Shown here: in pieces, positions 18,438 to 27,680 of the stretch | Numbering within the stretch: position 1 is the first letter of the stretch | How the letters are laid out: each line of letters starts with the position of its first letter | NCBI GenBank assembly: GCA_963575745.1 | Contig: CAUYUJ010000170.1 | Coordinates: 95,001-159,000, forward strand | DNA: 64,000 nucleotides | Source of the DNA: Prorocentrum cordatum | Taxonomy: Eukaryota > Sar > Dinophyceae > Prorocentrales > Prorocentraceae | Direction: 5' to 3' | Program-made: the position numbers and the translations under genes | The notes under the pieces: model-generated | Told to the model about the DNA's origin: nothing | Seen by the model: the letters and a program-made list of their open reading frames with translations, nothing else | Databases searched by the model: none

Positions 18438-18850
18438 AAGTGGCCCTGGGGGCCCTCTTGGCCGTATTGGGGCCCTCTTGGGCCGTCTGGGGGCCATCTT
18501 GGGCCGTTTGGGGGCCCTTTGGGGCGCCTCTGGGGCCGTCTTGGGACGATCTTTGGGGCCTCTTGGGCCCGTCTGGGGACCCTCTCGGACCGTTTTGGGC
18601 TCGTTTGGGGCGCCTCTGGGGCCGTCTTGGGTCGATTTTTGGACCCTCTTGGGCCGTCTGATGCCCTTCTGGGACAGAAAAACAGGAGAACCCCAAAAAC
18701 ATGCAAACAAAACCCAGGGAAATCAAAGTTCTTGGCCTCTGGAGCCTCCAGGGCCGTCTACAGACTCTCTTGGACCGTCTGGCGGCCATCTGAAGCTCTC
18801 TTGGGGCCGTCTTGGGGTCCGCTTGGGCCGTCTTGGGGCCCTTGGGCCGC
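18438..18850 (+). repeat. GGGCCGTCTTGGGGCCCTC minisatellite, block 2
   Basis: Same unit as at 17290, interrupted at about 18680-18735 by an A-rich segment with AACAAAACCCAGGG. Confidence 0.9.
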
Positions 18851-18942
18851 CTCACCTGAAAAATACAAAGAAATGGGCCATGGGAGCCGCCCGGGAGCCG
18901 CTTCACTCGAAAACATACGAGGGAAACGGGCCATTACCACCG
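18848..18942 (+). repeat. F module, copy 2
   Basis: About 90% identical to 17518-17612, again directly 3' of a minisatellite block. Confidence 0.85.
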
Positions 18943-18954
18943 CTACGCCCGCGC

Positions 18955-19115
18955 CTCCACCCCCCTGCACCCCCCCTAAGGAGGGCTTCGCCCCTGCTCA
19001 ACGTCACTCGCTTTCCGATCAACCCAACACTCCCGCCTCAACCCCCCTCTGCACTCCCCCTAAGGAGGGCTCCGCCCCTGCTCAACGTCACTCGCTCGTA
19101 CCTCGCTCTTTCCGT
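18955..19115 (+). repeat. ~100-bp direct duplication
   Basis: CCCCCTAAGGAGGGCT(T/C)CGCC followed by CCTGCTCAACGTCACTCGCT occurs at about 18974 and 19060. A weaker third copy lies at 20708-20758. Confidence 0.75.
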
Positions 19116-19371
19116 CACCTGCTTGACACGGAGACGGGAAGCGCATTTACTTTCAGAGCACGAGATGTCGCTGGCTTGCCCGTTCTTTCTCTCTGTCTCC
19201 CCGTCTGGAGGCTCTTTTGGGGCATCTTGGTGGCAGATTGGGCGCTCTCTAGGGCTACCAAGAAGCCGCAGGAGGCTTCTTCAGGGGGAACTATGGCGTG
19301 TTGGTATCTTGGGAAGGCACTAGAGCGCGATCAAACACGAATGAATATTATGATACTACTGTCGTTGTTTT

Positions 19372-19373
19372 GG

Positions 19374-19415
<42 letters not shown>

Positions 19416-19487
19416 GGATGAGGATGAGGATGAGGATGAGGATGAGGACGAGGATGAGGATGAGGATGAGGATGCTGATGATGATGC

Positions 19488-19541
<54 letters not shown>

Positions 19542-19546
19542 CGACG
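19372..19546 (+). repeat. (GAT)n / (GAG)n microsatellite
   Basis: GATGATGAT triplets alternate with GAGGAT and GATGCT blocks. Confidence 0.95.
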
Positions 19547-19559
19547 GCATGCTGTCTCT

Positions 19560-19900
19560 TGGGAGCATCTTGAGCCTCTCCCAGGCCCTCCTTGGGCCGT
19601 CTCGTGGCTCTCTTAGGCTGTCTCGGGGCCCTTTTGGGTCGTCCTCGGGCCGTCATGGCACAATCTCGGGGGGCCCTGGAGCTGTATCGGGCCGCTCTTG
19701 ACCGAAAAACGAGAGGCTGGAAACCTTCACAAACCTAAAGACAACAACGGTTTTTGCGTCGTCTGGCGCTTTGGGGGGTCCTCTCGGGGGCCGCTTGGGG
19801 TGTCTTGGAAGCAACTTGGGCTGTACTGAGGCCATTTTGGGCTATCTTGGATCGCTCTTGGGCCGTCCTCGGGCCCGTCTGGGCCTCTCTTACGCCGTCT
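19560..19900 (+). repeat. CTTGGGCCGTC minisatellite, diverged block 3
   Basis: Looser version of the superfamily unit (CTCTTGGGCCGTCCTCGGGCC, TCTCGGGGCCC), interrupted at about 19700-19760. Confidence 0.75.
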
Positions 19901-19974
19901 GGTGCCTTAAGCTGGCGAGGAGCTGGCGCGCTTACGCGGAGCTTACGCGAGCTTACGCAGAGATCACGCACCCG

Positions 19975-20160
19975 TAAACAGGGAATCCCATGTTAACAAG
20001 CACCTGACCCCGCTCAGGCACCCGTTAACAGGGAATTTACACTTTCATGTTAACAAGGCCCCTCGCTCAGGCACCCGTTAACAAAGAATACTATGCAATT
20101 TCCCTGTTAACGGGTGCTTGAGCCCGCTCAAGCACCCGCCTTTCCATGTGAAAGGCCCCG
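19975..20160. repeat. GTTAAC-centred repeats and inverted repeat
   Basis: CAGGCACCCGTTAAC(A) occurs three times. The block CACCCGTTAACAGGGAA (from 20018) is inverted at 20098-20122 as TTCCCTGTTAACGGGTGC, forming a stem. Confidence 0.75.
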
Positions 20161-20267
20161 TTAGAACCGTGCCCAACGAAAGCGGGCTCGAGCACGAAAG
20201 CGGCAGCGCGCAACAGTGGCTGGCCAGGTTAACGCCACCCCATCGGAGGGGGCTGGACGGGCAGGCG

Positions 20268-20470
20268 AAAAGGGAGGAAAGGAGGGGAGGAGGGGGGACG
20301 AGGAGGGAGATGACCGCTGCGCACAACGCGCGGCGAAAACTCACTGGGCGAGGGCGCGGCCGCGGGGTGTGAGCCACCCGGCCCCGCGCGCCCGCGCCTT
20401 AAAACGAGGACAGGGGGAGGACGGGGAGGAGGAGGAGGCGGAGGAGGAGGAGGAGGAGGAGGAGAAAAAG
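20268..20470 (+). repeat. GGA-rich patches
   Basis: GGA/GGGA purine runs lie at 20268-20312 and 20410-20470, with a non-repetitive GC-rich segment between. Confidence 0.7.
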
Positions 20471-20636
20471 GGAGAGAACTCGGGGTCCTCGTGGTCCGCG
20501 GCCCACGTTGGTCTTGCCGCTGACGCACGAGCACCGCGCGCGTTCGCCCGCCGGCGGGCTATGCGCGCAGTGCAACCATTAGATCCTGGGACGTGGGATG
20601 CCCCCCCATCAAACTCCCCATAGTTTCATTCCTTCT

Positions 20637-20680
20637 GGCTAACGGATAGCACGCTACGCGCGCATTCCGGAGTCCGGTTT
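20637..20680 (+). repeat. T-family 30-bp motif, copy 1 (others at 21756 and 21835)
   Basis: GGCTAACGGAT(A/C)GCACGCTACGCGC recurs at 20637, 21756 and (as GGCTGACGGATCGCGACGCT) 21835. The latter two are followed by CCGTCACC. Confidence 0.7.
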
Positions 20681-20769
20681 GCGCCCCCCTCGCCCCTCTC
20701 CTGGACCCCTCCCTAGAGGGCTCCGCCCCACCAAAACGTCATCACTTCGTACCTCGCTATTTCCGTTAT

Positions 20770-21083
20770 CGGGCCCGCTTGGGAACCTCTTGGGGCCCTT
20801 TTGGGGCTCTCTTGGGGCCGTCTGTGGGCCCTCTTGGGCCGTCTTGGGGCCCTCTTAGGCCGTCTGGAGGCCCTCTTGGACTGTTTTGGCCCCCCTTGGG
20901 GCACTTCTGGGGCCGTCTTGTGATGATCTTTGGGTCATCGGGGGCCCTCTTGAGGGCCTCTGGAGCCGTCTCGAGGCTCTCTTGGACTGTCTGGAGGCCA
21001 TATGAAGCTCTCTTGGGGCCGTCTTGGGGCCCTCTGAAGCCGTTTTGGGGCCCTCTTGGGCCGTCTTGGGGCCCTCTGGCCAG
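20770..21083 (+). repeat. GGGCCGTCTTGGGGCCCTC minisatellite, block 4
   Basis: Same superfamily, followed at 21083-21125 by a truncated F module (CAGGCCATGGGAGCCGCT). Confidence 0.9.
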
Positions 21084-21125
21084 CTCACCCACAAAAAAAC
21101 AAAGAAACAGGCCATGGGAGCCGCT

Positions 21126-21245
21126 CAAGAAGAATAGAAAAAAAAAGAAGAAAGAAAGAATAAAAAGAACGAGAAAAAAAAAGAAAAACAAAATGAAAGA
21201 AAAAAAAACAAGAAAAAGAAAAAAAACAAAGAAAAAAGATAAAGA
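21126..21245 (+). repeat. A/G-rich AAAGAAAA tract
   Basis: Almost pure purine (AAAGA, GAAAAA) for 120 bp. Confidence 0.85.
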
Positions 21246-21269
21246 ATCAAAAGCCCCCCACACACCCAA

Positions 21270-21398
21270 GCCACTCGCGAGCCCCCACGCCCCCCCCCCC
21301 GCCCCTCACCCGCTCCCCTCGCGCCGCCCCCCCCCCCCCACTCTCCTCGCCCCCACCCCCCGCCCCGCCACCCTCCCGCCCCCCGCCCACCCCCCCCC

Positions 21399-21435
<37 letters not shown>

Positions 21436-21720
21436 ACCCCACCCAACCATCCCTCCACCCCTCCCCTGCCCCGCCCCTCCCTACTCCCCCCCACTCCCCC
21501 CCCCCCCCCCCACCCTCACCGCCCCACACCCCCTCCACCGAGTCCACCTCCTCCCCCCCCCCCTCCGTCCCCCCCCCCCCCCCCTCCCTCCCCCTCCCCC
21601 CCCTCCCTTCCTCCTCCTCTCCTCCCCCCCCCTCCCCCCCTCCCCCCTCCTCACGTCTCCCAACTCTCGCACCCCCCCCCCGGGCCCGGCCGATGCTCAG
21701 AGCCCCGGGCATGCCCCCCC
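21270..21720 (+). repeat. extreme C-rich block with C runs up to ~35 nt
   Basis: About 450 bp in which + is mainly C with single A or T interruptions. The longest runs are near 21398-21435. The complementary strand could form G-quadruplexes and the C strand i-motifs. Sequencing accuracy is doubtful here. Confidence 0.9.
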
Positions 21721-22029
21721 CACGCCCACCCCCACCAATCATTTATTCCGGCTAACGGATCGCACGCTACGCGCCCTGTCCGTCACCTTCGCCCGTCCTG
21801 CCTACCCCCCACCCCCCTCCTTGCCACTTCTCCCGGCTGACGGATCGCGACGCTACACGCGCTTTCCGTCACCCGCCGCCCCCTGTGGAGTTATCACAGA
21901 AGTGCCTGGCGTGCAGAAGTGCCTGGCGTGCTCGATCCTCCAGCTTGGTGTTGGTTCTTTTCCAAGGGAGCTCCCCGTGGGGATTCGGTCCATGCCACTG
22001 GCCACCCGAAGGTCCCGTCGCTGCGCAAC

Positions 22030-23390
22030 CAACGTCTCCAAGACGGCATCGATGGCCTCCAAGACGGCCAAGATGGCCCGAGATGGCCTCCAAGCTCGCC
22101 CAAGATGGTCCAAGATGGCCATCAAGACGGCCCAAGAGAATCCAAGATGCCTCCAAGTTCGCCCAAGACGCCTCCAAGGCGGCTCCAGACGGCCCAGGAG
22201 GCCCCCAAGAGGCCTCCCAGGCGGCCCAAGAGGCCTCCAAGAGGTTCTCCAGGAGGGACCGAAGAGGCAAAATCACTGGTGCTGCTCAGGTGTTTGAAGG
22301 ATTTGGGCATTTGCTTCTTTTCGGCTCCCCAACAACCCAAGACAGCCCAAGAGGCCCCCAAGATCGCCCCAAGATGGCCCCAAAGGCCTCCAAGATGACC
22401 ATGTGTGCTCGAGATGGTACAAGATGGTCTCCAAGATGGCCCAAGAGGGCCCAAGATGCCACCAAGTCCGCCCAAGACGCGCCCAAGACGGCCCAAGAAG
22501 CCCCTAACAAGTCTCCAAGACGGCCCAAGAAGCTTCCAAGAGGTTCCCAGGAGGGCCCGAAGAGGCCAAATGTGGCATGTGCTTCTTTTCGGCCGTCCGA
22601 CGGCCCAAGACGGCCCAAGAGGCACCCGAGATCGCCGCAAGATGGCCCCAAAGGCCTCCAAGATGACCTCACGACGGCCCAAGAAGCCTCCAAAGCAGCT
22701 TCAAGAGGCCCTCCAAGTTCGCCCAATATGGTCCAAGATGGCCTCCAAGACGGCCCAAGAGGGCCCAAGAGGGCCCAAGAATCCTCCAAGACGGCCCAAG
22801 AGAATCCAAGATGCCTCCAAGTTCGCCCAAGACGCCTCCAAGGCAGCTCCAGCCGGCCCAGGAGGCCCCCAAGAGGCCTCCCAGGCGGCCCAAGAGGCCT
22901 CCAAGAGGTCCTCCAGGAGGGACCGAAGAGGCCAAAATCCTTGGTGTCCCTTAGGTTGTTGAAGGATTTAGGCATTTGCTTCTGTCCGGCCTTCCAACAA
23001 CCCAAGACGGCCCAAGAGGCCCCCAAGATCGCGCCAAAGTGGCCCCCAAAGCCTCCAAGATGGCCCCCGGACGGCCCAAGAGGCCTCCAAGACGGCCCCA
23101 AGAGGGCCCCAAGAGGGCCGAAGACGGCACAAGAGACCTCCAAGACGCCCAAGATGGCCCTCAAGACTGCTCTGAAGCGCCACAAGAAGGCCCCAAGTCG
23201 ATTCAGAAAGGCATCCAAGACGGCTTCCGACGGCGTCAGACGGGCCAGGAAAGCCCGAAGATAGCCAAAGCGGCCCTGAACAAGCCCCCAACTGCTCCCA
23301 AGAGGCCCAATGAGGCCCCCAAGAGGCCTCCAGGAGGCCCCCAGAAGCTCCCAGGACACCCCAAGAGTGCCCCAACAGGCTTCCAAGGGG
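22030..23390 (-). repeat. CCAAGACGGCC minisatellite block with higher-order repeats
   Basis: The same superfamily in reverse orientation (CCAAGAGGCCTCCAAGACGG on +). A 135-bp stretch at 22134-22268 is nearly identical to 22798-22932 (664-bp offset). Three unique spacers with GAGGCCAAAA..TGGTG and GGCATTTGCTTCT lie near 22262, 22560 and 22927. These indicate a higher-order unit. Confidence 0.9.
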
Positions 23391-23396
23391 CGTCCT

Positions 23397-23480
23397 CCTC
23401 CTCCCTCTCCTCCTCCTCCTCCTCCCTCTCCTCCTCCTCCTCTTCCTCCTCCTGTTCCCTTTCCCTTCTTCTTCTCACTC
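23397..23480 (+). repeat. (TCC)n tract
   Basis: TCC/CTC triplets with TTCC interruptions. Confidence 0.85.
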
Positions 23481-23613
23481 GCCTCTTCCTCGCGTGCTCC
23501 CCGAAAGGCTTCAGCGACAGCTGGGGGAACGCATGCCCCGGTAGCTCTGGCCCAGCTCTCGGCCACAGAGGCGCTTCCACGAAGGCAGGAGGCGGCGGTG
23601 ACTCGCCGTAGGC

Positions 23614-23807
23614 TTCTGTCGGGCGTGCCCCCCTACAGGGGGATTTTCGACGAAAAATAAGACATACCCCAAAAATACCCCCCAAAGGTCAAAAAAATAC
23701 TCAAAAATAGTCACCAGACGATTGTTGCACTATTTTTGAATTTTTGTGTGGGGTATGTTGCATTTTTCGTCGAAAAATCCCCCTGCAAGGGGACAGGCCC
23801 GACTTGA
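23614..23807. mobile_element. TIR-A family element, copy 2 (best preserved)
   Basis: A 194-bp element with ~50-bp TIRs. Both ends carry GTCGGGC, ...CAGGGGGATTTT, TCGACGAAAAAT and ACATACCCC. It is flanked by a perfect 8-bp target duplication CCGTAGGC (23606-23613 and 23808-23815). The interior is AT-rich and non-coding. Confidence 0.9.
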
Positions 23808-23849
23808 CCGTAGGCGCCTCCGATCTCAGGCAGAGCGCTGCACGGCACG

Positions 23850-23965
23850 CACGGCGCCCACTGCACGGGCACGGGCACGGGCACGGCACGCGGGCGGCAG
23901 GCGCTGCTCGCACAGGTCCTGCAGGCGAGGCACGGCACCGTGCGCGAGCACGGCAGGGCACGGCA
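23850..23965 (+). repeat. (GGCAC)n / GGGCAC short repeats
   Basis: GGCAC and GGGCAC pentamers/hexamers. The same pentamer recurs at 24505-24645. Confidence 0.75.
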
Positions 23966-24094
23966 CCCCGCACTGGGCCCGGTAGCGGCGGCGGCGGCCT
24001 CCTCAGGAGCACGGGTCACGACTCGGCGAAACCGAAGGGGGATACAAAGTTGCCCTAGCTCCTCGAGCGCGCGCACGGCAGCTCTGCCTCGCAT

Positions 24095-24262
24095 CGGCGG
24101 TAGGCAAGCCTCCCTTTGGCAGACCACCCTGCAGTGAAAGCGGCCCTGGACCGAAGCCGACGGATCTGGACCCGCAAGCATGACGGCCGCGACGCCCTAC
24201 TCGCGAACCGAGAACGGCCAAGTCCCTAATCGACGCGTCAGGGCAGGAGGTCTGTCCACCCC
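24095..24262 (+). repeat. D-family repeat, distant copy
   Basis: Shares CGGCGGTAGGCAAGCCTCC, AAGCCGACGGATCTGGACCC and AATCGACGCGTCAGGG with the tandem units at 8218-8960. Confidence 0.75.
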
Positions 24263-24289
24263 CGATCGCACTCCAGAAACCAGACACGG

Positions 24290-24504
24290 CACTGACCACG
24301 AAAAAACACATCCCCAATCCCAAAATCGCGGATTCACCGAGGATTCGAAGATCGGCCAAAGATTTCGGGGTGTGTTTTGCGTTCGTCGTCGTCGCCCTGG
24401 TAAAACCCTACCCCAAAATCTCCCTCCCCGAAGTCTCGAGGAGCCTGCATTTTGTCTTGGCCCTCGCGTTTTTGGGATTGGGCATCTGTTTTGACTTAGT
24501 GAGG
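24290..24504. mobile_element. TIR element with CCCAATCCCAAAA arms
   Basis: The left arm (AAAAACACATCCCCAATCCC) is matched by the complement of the right end (AAAACAGATGCCCAATCCC) over about 40 bp. CACGGCA flanks both sides, though the right flank is a GGCAC repeat, so the target duplication is uncertain. Confidence 0.6.
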
Positions 24505-24645
24505 CACGGCACGGCACGCGCGGCAGGCGGGTACTGCACGGCACGGCTCGGTGGTCCGAGGCGCGGCACGGCACTGCACGCAGACACGGCACGGCACGGC
24601 TCGGCACAGCCCGGCACGGCACAGCACGGCACGGCAGACGCGGGC
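24505..24645 (+). repeat. (GGCAC)n repeats
   Basis: GGCACGGCACGG-type pentamers with short interruptions, leading into the TCC tract. Confidence 0.8.
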
Positions 24646-24661
24646 GACACACCCTGCTCGC

Positions 24662-24778
24662 ACTCCTCCTCCTCCTCCTCCTCCTCCTCCTCCTCCTCCT
24701 CCTCCTCTTCCTCCTCCTCCTCCTCCTCCTCCTCCTCCTCCTCCTCCTCCTCCTCCTCCTCCTCCTCCTCCTCCTCCT
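24662..24778 (+). repeat. (TCC)n tract
   Basis: About 39 TCC triplets with one TTC interruption. Confidence 0.95.
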
Positions 24779-24779
24779 G

Positions 24780-25590
24780 GTGCCGCGGTCACACACAGCA
24801 GGTGCGACCCTCGTGATGTCCCATACGGCACCCTGCACCAAGCTAGCCAGGACCCCCACGTGCGGCATTCGCCCGGCGACGGCCCACAAGCCTGAGAACC
24901 AGCAGCACAAAAGCCGCCCTTCAGACGCACAGAGTAGAAAAGATCAAGGTGTTTGAGCTTGAAGCCGCATGCCGGGTGGCCCTACAGTGCCCATCCCTGG
25001 CCCACCTGGCACCAGTATACGCAACGCTCGGGGCGCTTAGATGCGCCTTGACATGAGAAGGAACGGGTTCACGTCCACGACAATGATGAGCGAAGCTGGG
25101 CGAGGACCGTCGGGTGGGGCGGCCGAGTCTCTCTGGATAGGCAAGCACCGAAAAGTGATGCAGCCCAAAAAATGCACCCCAAACTGGGGCGTCCATCCCT
25201 GATCGAACTCGCCCTCTTGGTGACTAGTCGTCACTCGGGCGGGTGAAACGGAGGACGAGGATGAGGGCAGAAGGGAGGAGCGAAGAAACAAAGCTGGGCG
25301 GGAAACTTCGAGTGGGGAGGCGGAGCCCCCCGAGAAAGAAGTCCCACCAGGCCTTCAGGGCGTCAGTGGTTTATTAGAGACTTTCCTTGTCCAACCCCTC
25401 CTTTTCTCCCCTTCGGGGAGGGGTATATGCCTCGCCCTACCCCCTCCCCCCGGACCTGGACGGGGTGGGCGGCGGGCCGGCAGAGCGTCCAAGATGGCCT
25501 CGGCGAGAAGGCCAAAACCACTGATGTTACCAAGGTGTTGGCCACGTGTTGACCTCCTGGGAGGGGGCGGGGGGCCAACTAAGGAGTCCC
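24780..25590. other. non-repetitive stretch, no supported gene
   Basis: A minus frame at 25291-25037 has a coding-like end (GCITFRCLPIQRD..LIIVVDVNPFLL) but no conserved motif. Nothing else is recognisable. Confidence 0.35.
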
Positions 25591-25599
25591 CATCATTTG

Positions 25600-26130
25600 A
25601 TCGGTCTCCTCCAAGACGGCCCCCGAGGCTCCCAAAGGGTGCCCCAAGGCAGCCCCAAGCGGCGCCCAAGAGGACCTAAGAGGCCCCCAAGATGCCCCCA
25701 AGACGTGCTCAAGAGACTCCCACAAGAGGCCCCAAGAGTCCCACAGTGGCACCCAAGACGCCCCAAGAGGCCTCGGCGAGAAGGCCAAAATCATTAATTT
25801 TACTTAGGTGTTGGCCACACTTTGGCCTCCTGGGGGAAGGCCTAATTTGGTAAGGCCCGTCGTTTGATCGATCTCCTCCAAGAAGGCCCCAAGATTGTCC
25901 CCGAGGCTCCCAATGGTACCTCAAGACGGCCCAAAGAGGTGACCGTAAGGCCCGAGAGGCCACCAAGACGCCCACAAGATGCCTCCAAGAGGCCCCCAAG
26001 AGACCCCAAGAGACACCTAAGAGTCTCCCCAGAAGCACCAAAGACGCGCCAAGAAACCCCAGGGACAGCCAAGAAACCTCCCAAGACGCCCAAGAGGACT
26101 CCCAAGGTCTCTGAAAAACATCCGAAGAAA
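25600..26130 (-). repeat. CCAAGACGGCC minisatellite, second reverse block
   Basis: CCCCAAGA/GGCCCCCAAGA units. Two spacers, GGCCTCGGCGAGAAGGCCAA followed by AAGGTGTTGGCCAC (25495-25550) and its variant at 25770-25830, echo the spacers of the 22-kb block. Confidence 0.85.
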
Positions 26131-26295
26131 CTCCGAGAGGCATCTTGAAGCTTCTGGCTTTTCAGCTCGCCCTCCTCCTTCTCCTCCTCCCCCTCCTCCT
26201 CCTATGACGACGACGACCAGGCTTACCACTCCATCATCCCCCTCTTAGGACATGACCTCTGACCCAGCCCTTTAAACTACTGCATGCTCATCCAC

Positions 26296-26400
26296 ATCCC
26301 TGATCAGGGCAATTCGTCTGGGCATCGTTTCTGGATGGGCTGGTGGGGTTACGCGAATTGTCTAGAACTACAAGTGCTGACGACCATAAAGCATGGTGCT
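26296..26400 (+). repeat. L-family dispersed sequence, copy 1
   Basis: GGGCATCGTTTCTGGATGG, GGTGGGGTTACGCG, AATTGTCTA and ACAAGTGCTGACGACC recur in order at 56035-56140. It may be an old transposon fragment. Confidence 0.6.
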
Positions 26401-26617
26401 GGGAAACGCTGGTGCTGCAGCCTGTTCGGCCTGCCGCCAGCTGACTCGACAGTGGCCCTGTCGACCGGCCTTGAAAGTAAGTGCTACCCGTGCGCGGTTG
26501 GCACAGCACATATTCGTTCCAACGAAGACATTACCTCCGATCTGGGAACTGCCGAGAGGCATGTTCGCCCCTCGCCAGTTGCCACACACTCAGCGGGTGC
26601 GGACCCCGAAGTGCCGC

Positions 26618-27283
26618 TCACGGCGAGAAGCCCGACGCCTCAGGCAGGGATGCTCCCGCGACGCGCCCGCGGCTGCACGTGCCGCAGCACGGCGAACCTG
26701 GCGCGCGCGCCTCACGCAGAGGCCCGCAGCCGAGGGCGAAAGCGCTCCAGCGCTTCACCGCCAGCAGCACCCCTCCGAGCGGCGAGTCGGGCCCGCGGCG
26801 GTCCACCGCGCCGAGGTCCCCAGCCCCGGTCGCCCCTTGCCCGAGGGCGAGGCCGTCGGTCGCCTCCCGCAGGGCGGCGGAGCCGCGCCGTGTCCTCCAC
26901 AGCACGCCGTCGAGCGGCGAGACATCGCAGCGGTCCGCCGCGTCGGGCTCGCGAGGCTCGCCATCATCCGACCCATCGAGCTCGAGGGCCTCGTCGTCAT
27001 CCGACCAAGTGGGCTCGAGGTCCTCGTCGTCATCCAACCCACTGAGTTCACCCATCATGGATGTGGCCGTCGTCGAGTCGGTGACCAGCCTGACCCAGCC
27101 TTTCGATGAGTTCTGGTTGCTCAGCGCCCTCAGGCGGTCGAGGCTCTTGGCCGTCGACAGGTGACACCCAGGAATCAACGCCATGTTCAAAGAAGCCGGG
27201 CGGAGGCCACGGAACATGATACAATGAAGAATGCAGCGCGTTGTTTCGAAATCCGGCCAAACCTGGCTTGATCCAACGCACAC
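26618..27283 (-). CDS. hypothetical acidic ORF, possible exon
   Basis: A 221-residue minus frame. The N-terminal half is non-repetitive (TRCILHCIMFRGLRPASLN). The middle (about residues 75-115) is strongly acidic (LDDDEDLEPTWSDDDEAL, DGSDDGEPREPD), and the C-terminal half is Gly/Arg/Ala-rich. Not a simple-repeat product. The overlapping + frames are Arg/Ser/Pro-rich, which favours the minus frame. No family was recognised and no signal peptide, membrane span or splice junction was established. Flanks hold an old dispersed repeat (26296-26400) and the start of the 650-bp satellite. It may be one exon of a larger gene or chance. Confidence 0.3.
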   Translation of the reverse strand: MCVGSSQVWPDFETTRCILHCIMFRGLRPASLNMALIPGCHLSTAKSLDRLRALSNQNSSKGWVRLVTDSTTATSMMGELSGLDDDEDLEPTWSDDDEALELDGSDDGEPREPDAADRCDVSPLDGVLWRTRRGSAALREATDGLALGQGATGAGDLGAVDRRGPDSPLGGVLLAVKRWSAFALGCGPLREARAPGSPCCGTCSRGRVAGASLPEASGFSP

Positions 27284-27680
27284 GTTGAACGAAATCCACT
27301 GACCCCTTGTGTGTCTCTAGGCGAGTGAGATGTTCCCCCCTATATCTCCCCCCGGAGACCCTGAACTGAAAACTTGCGGTCGCTCGAGCGATGTCGCATC
27401 GTCTGACGGGGGGTGGCCCATTGTCACAGGGGCAATCGACGAAACCACCCCCGATTGCCAGTTTGACACATGGAGGGGCAAGGGATCTCTCACTGCCAAG
27501 TGAACCAGGTTTCCCGACGTCCCCCCTGACAGCGGCGCCCCCCGCTGTCCATCGGGCGCCGGAGGCTCAGTTCCCGCCGCTCTGGCCTGGGCCCGCAACT
27601 ACCAGCTCGGCAGGGGGCGACCCACTGCGAGAGGGCTCACCGAGGATCCTCCTCCTGGCCCGCTCGTCCCCCCGAATGCC

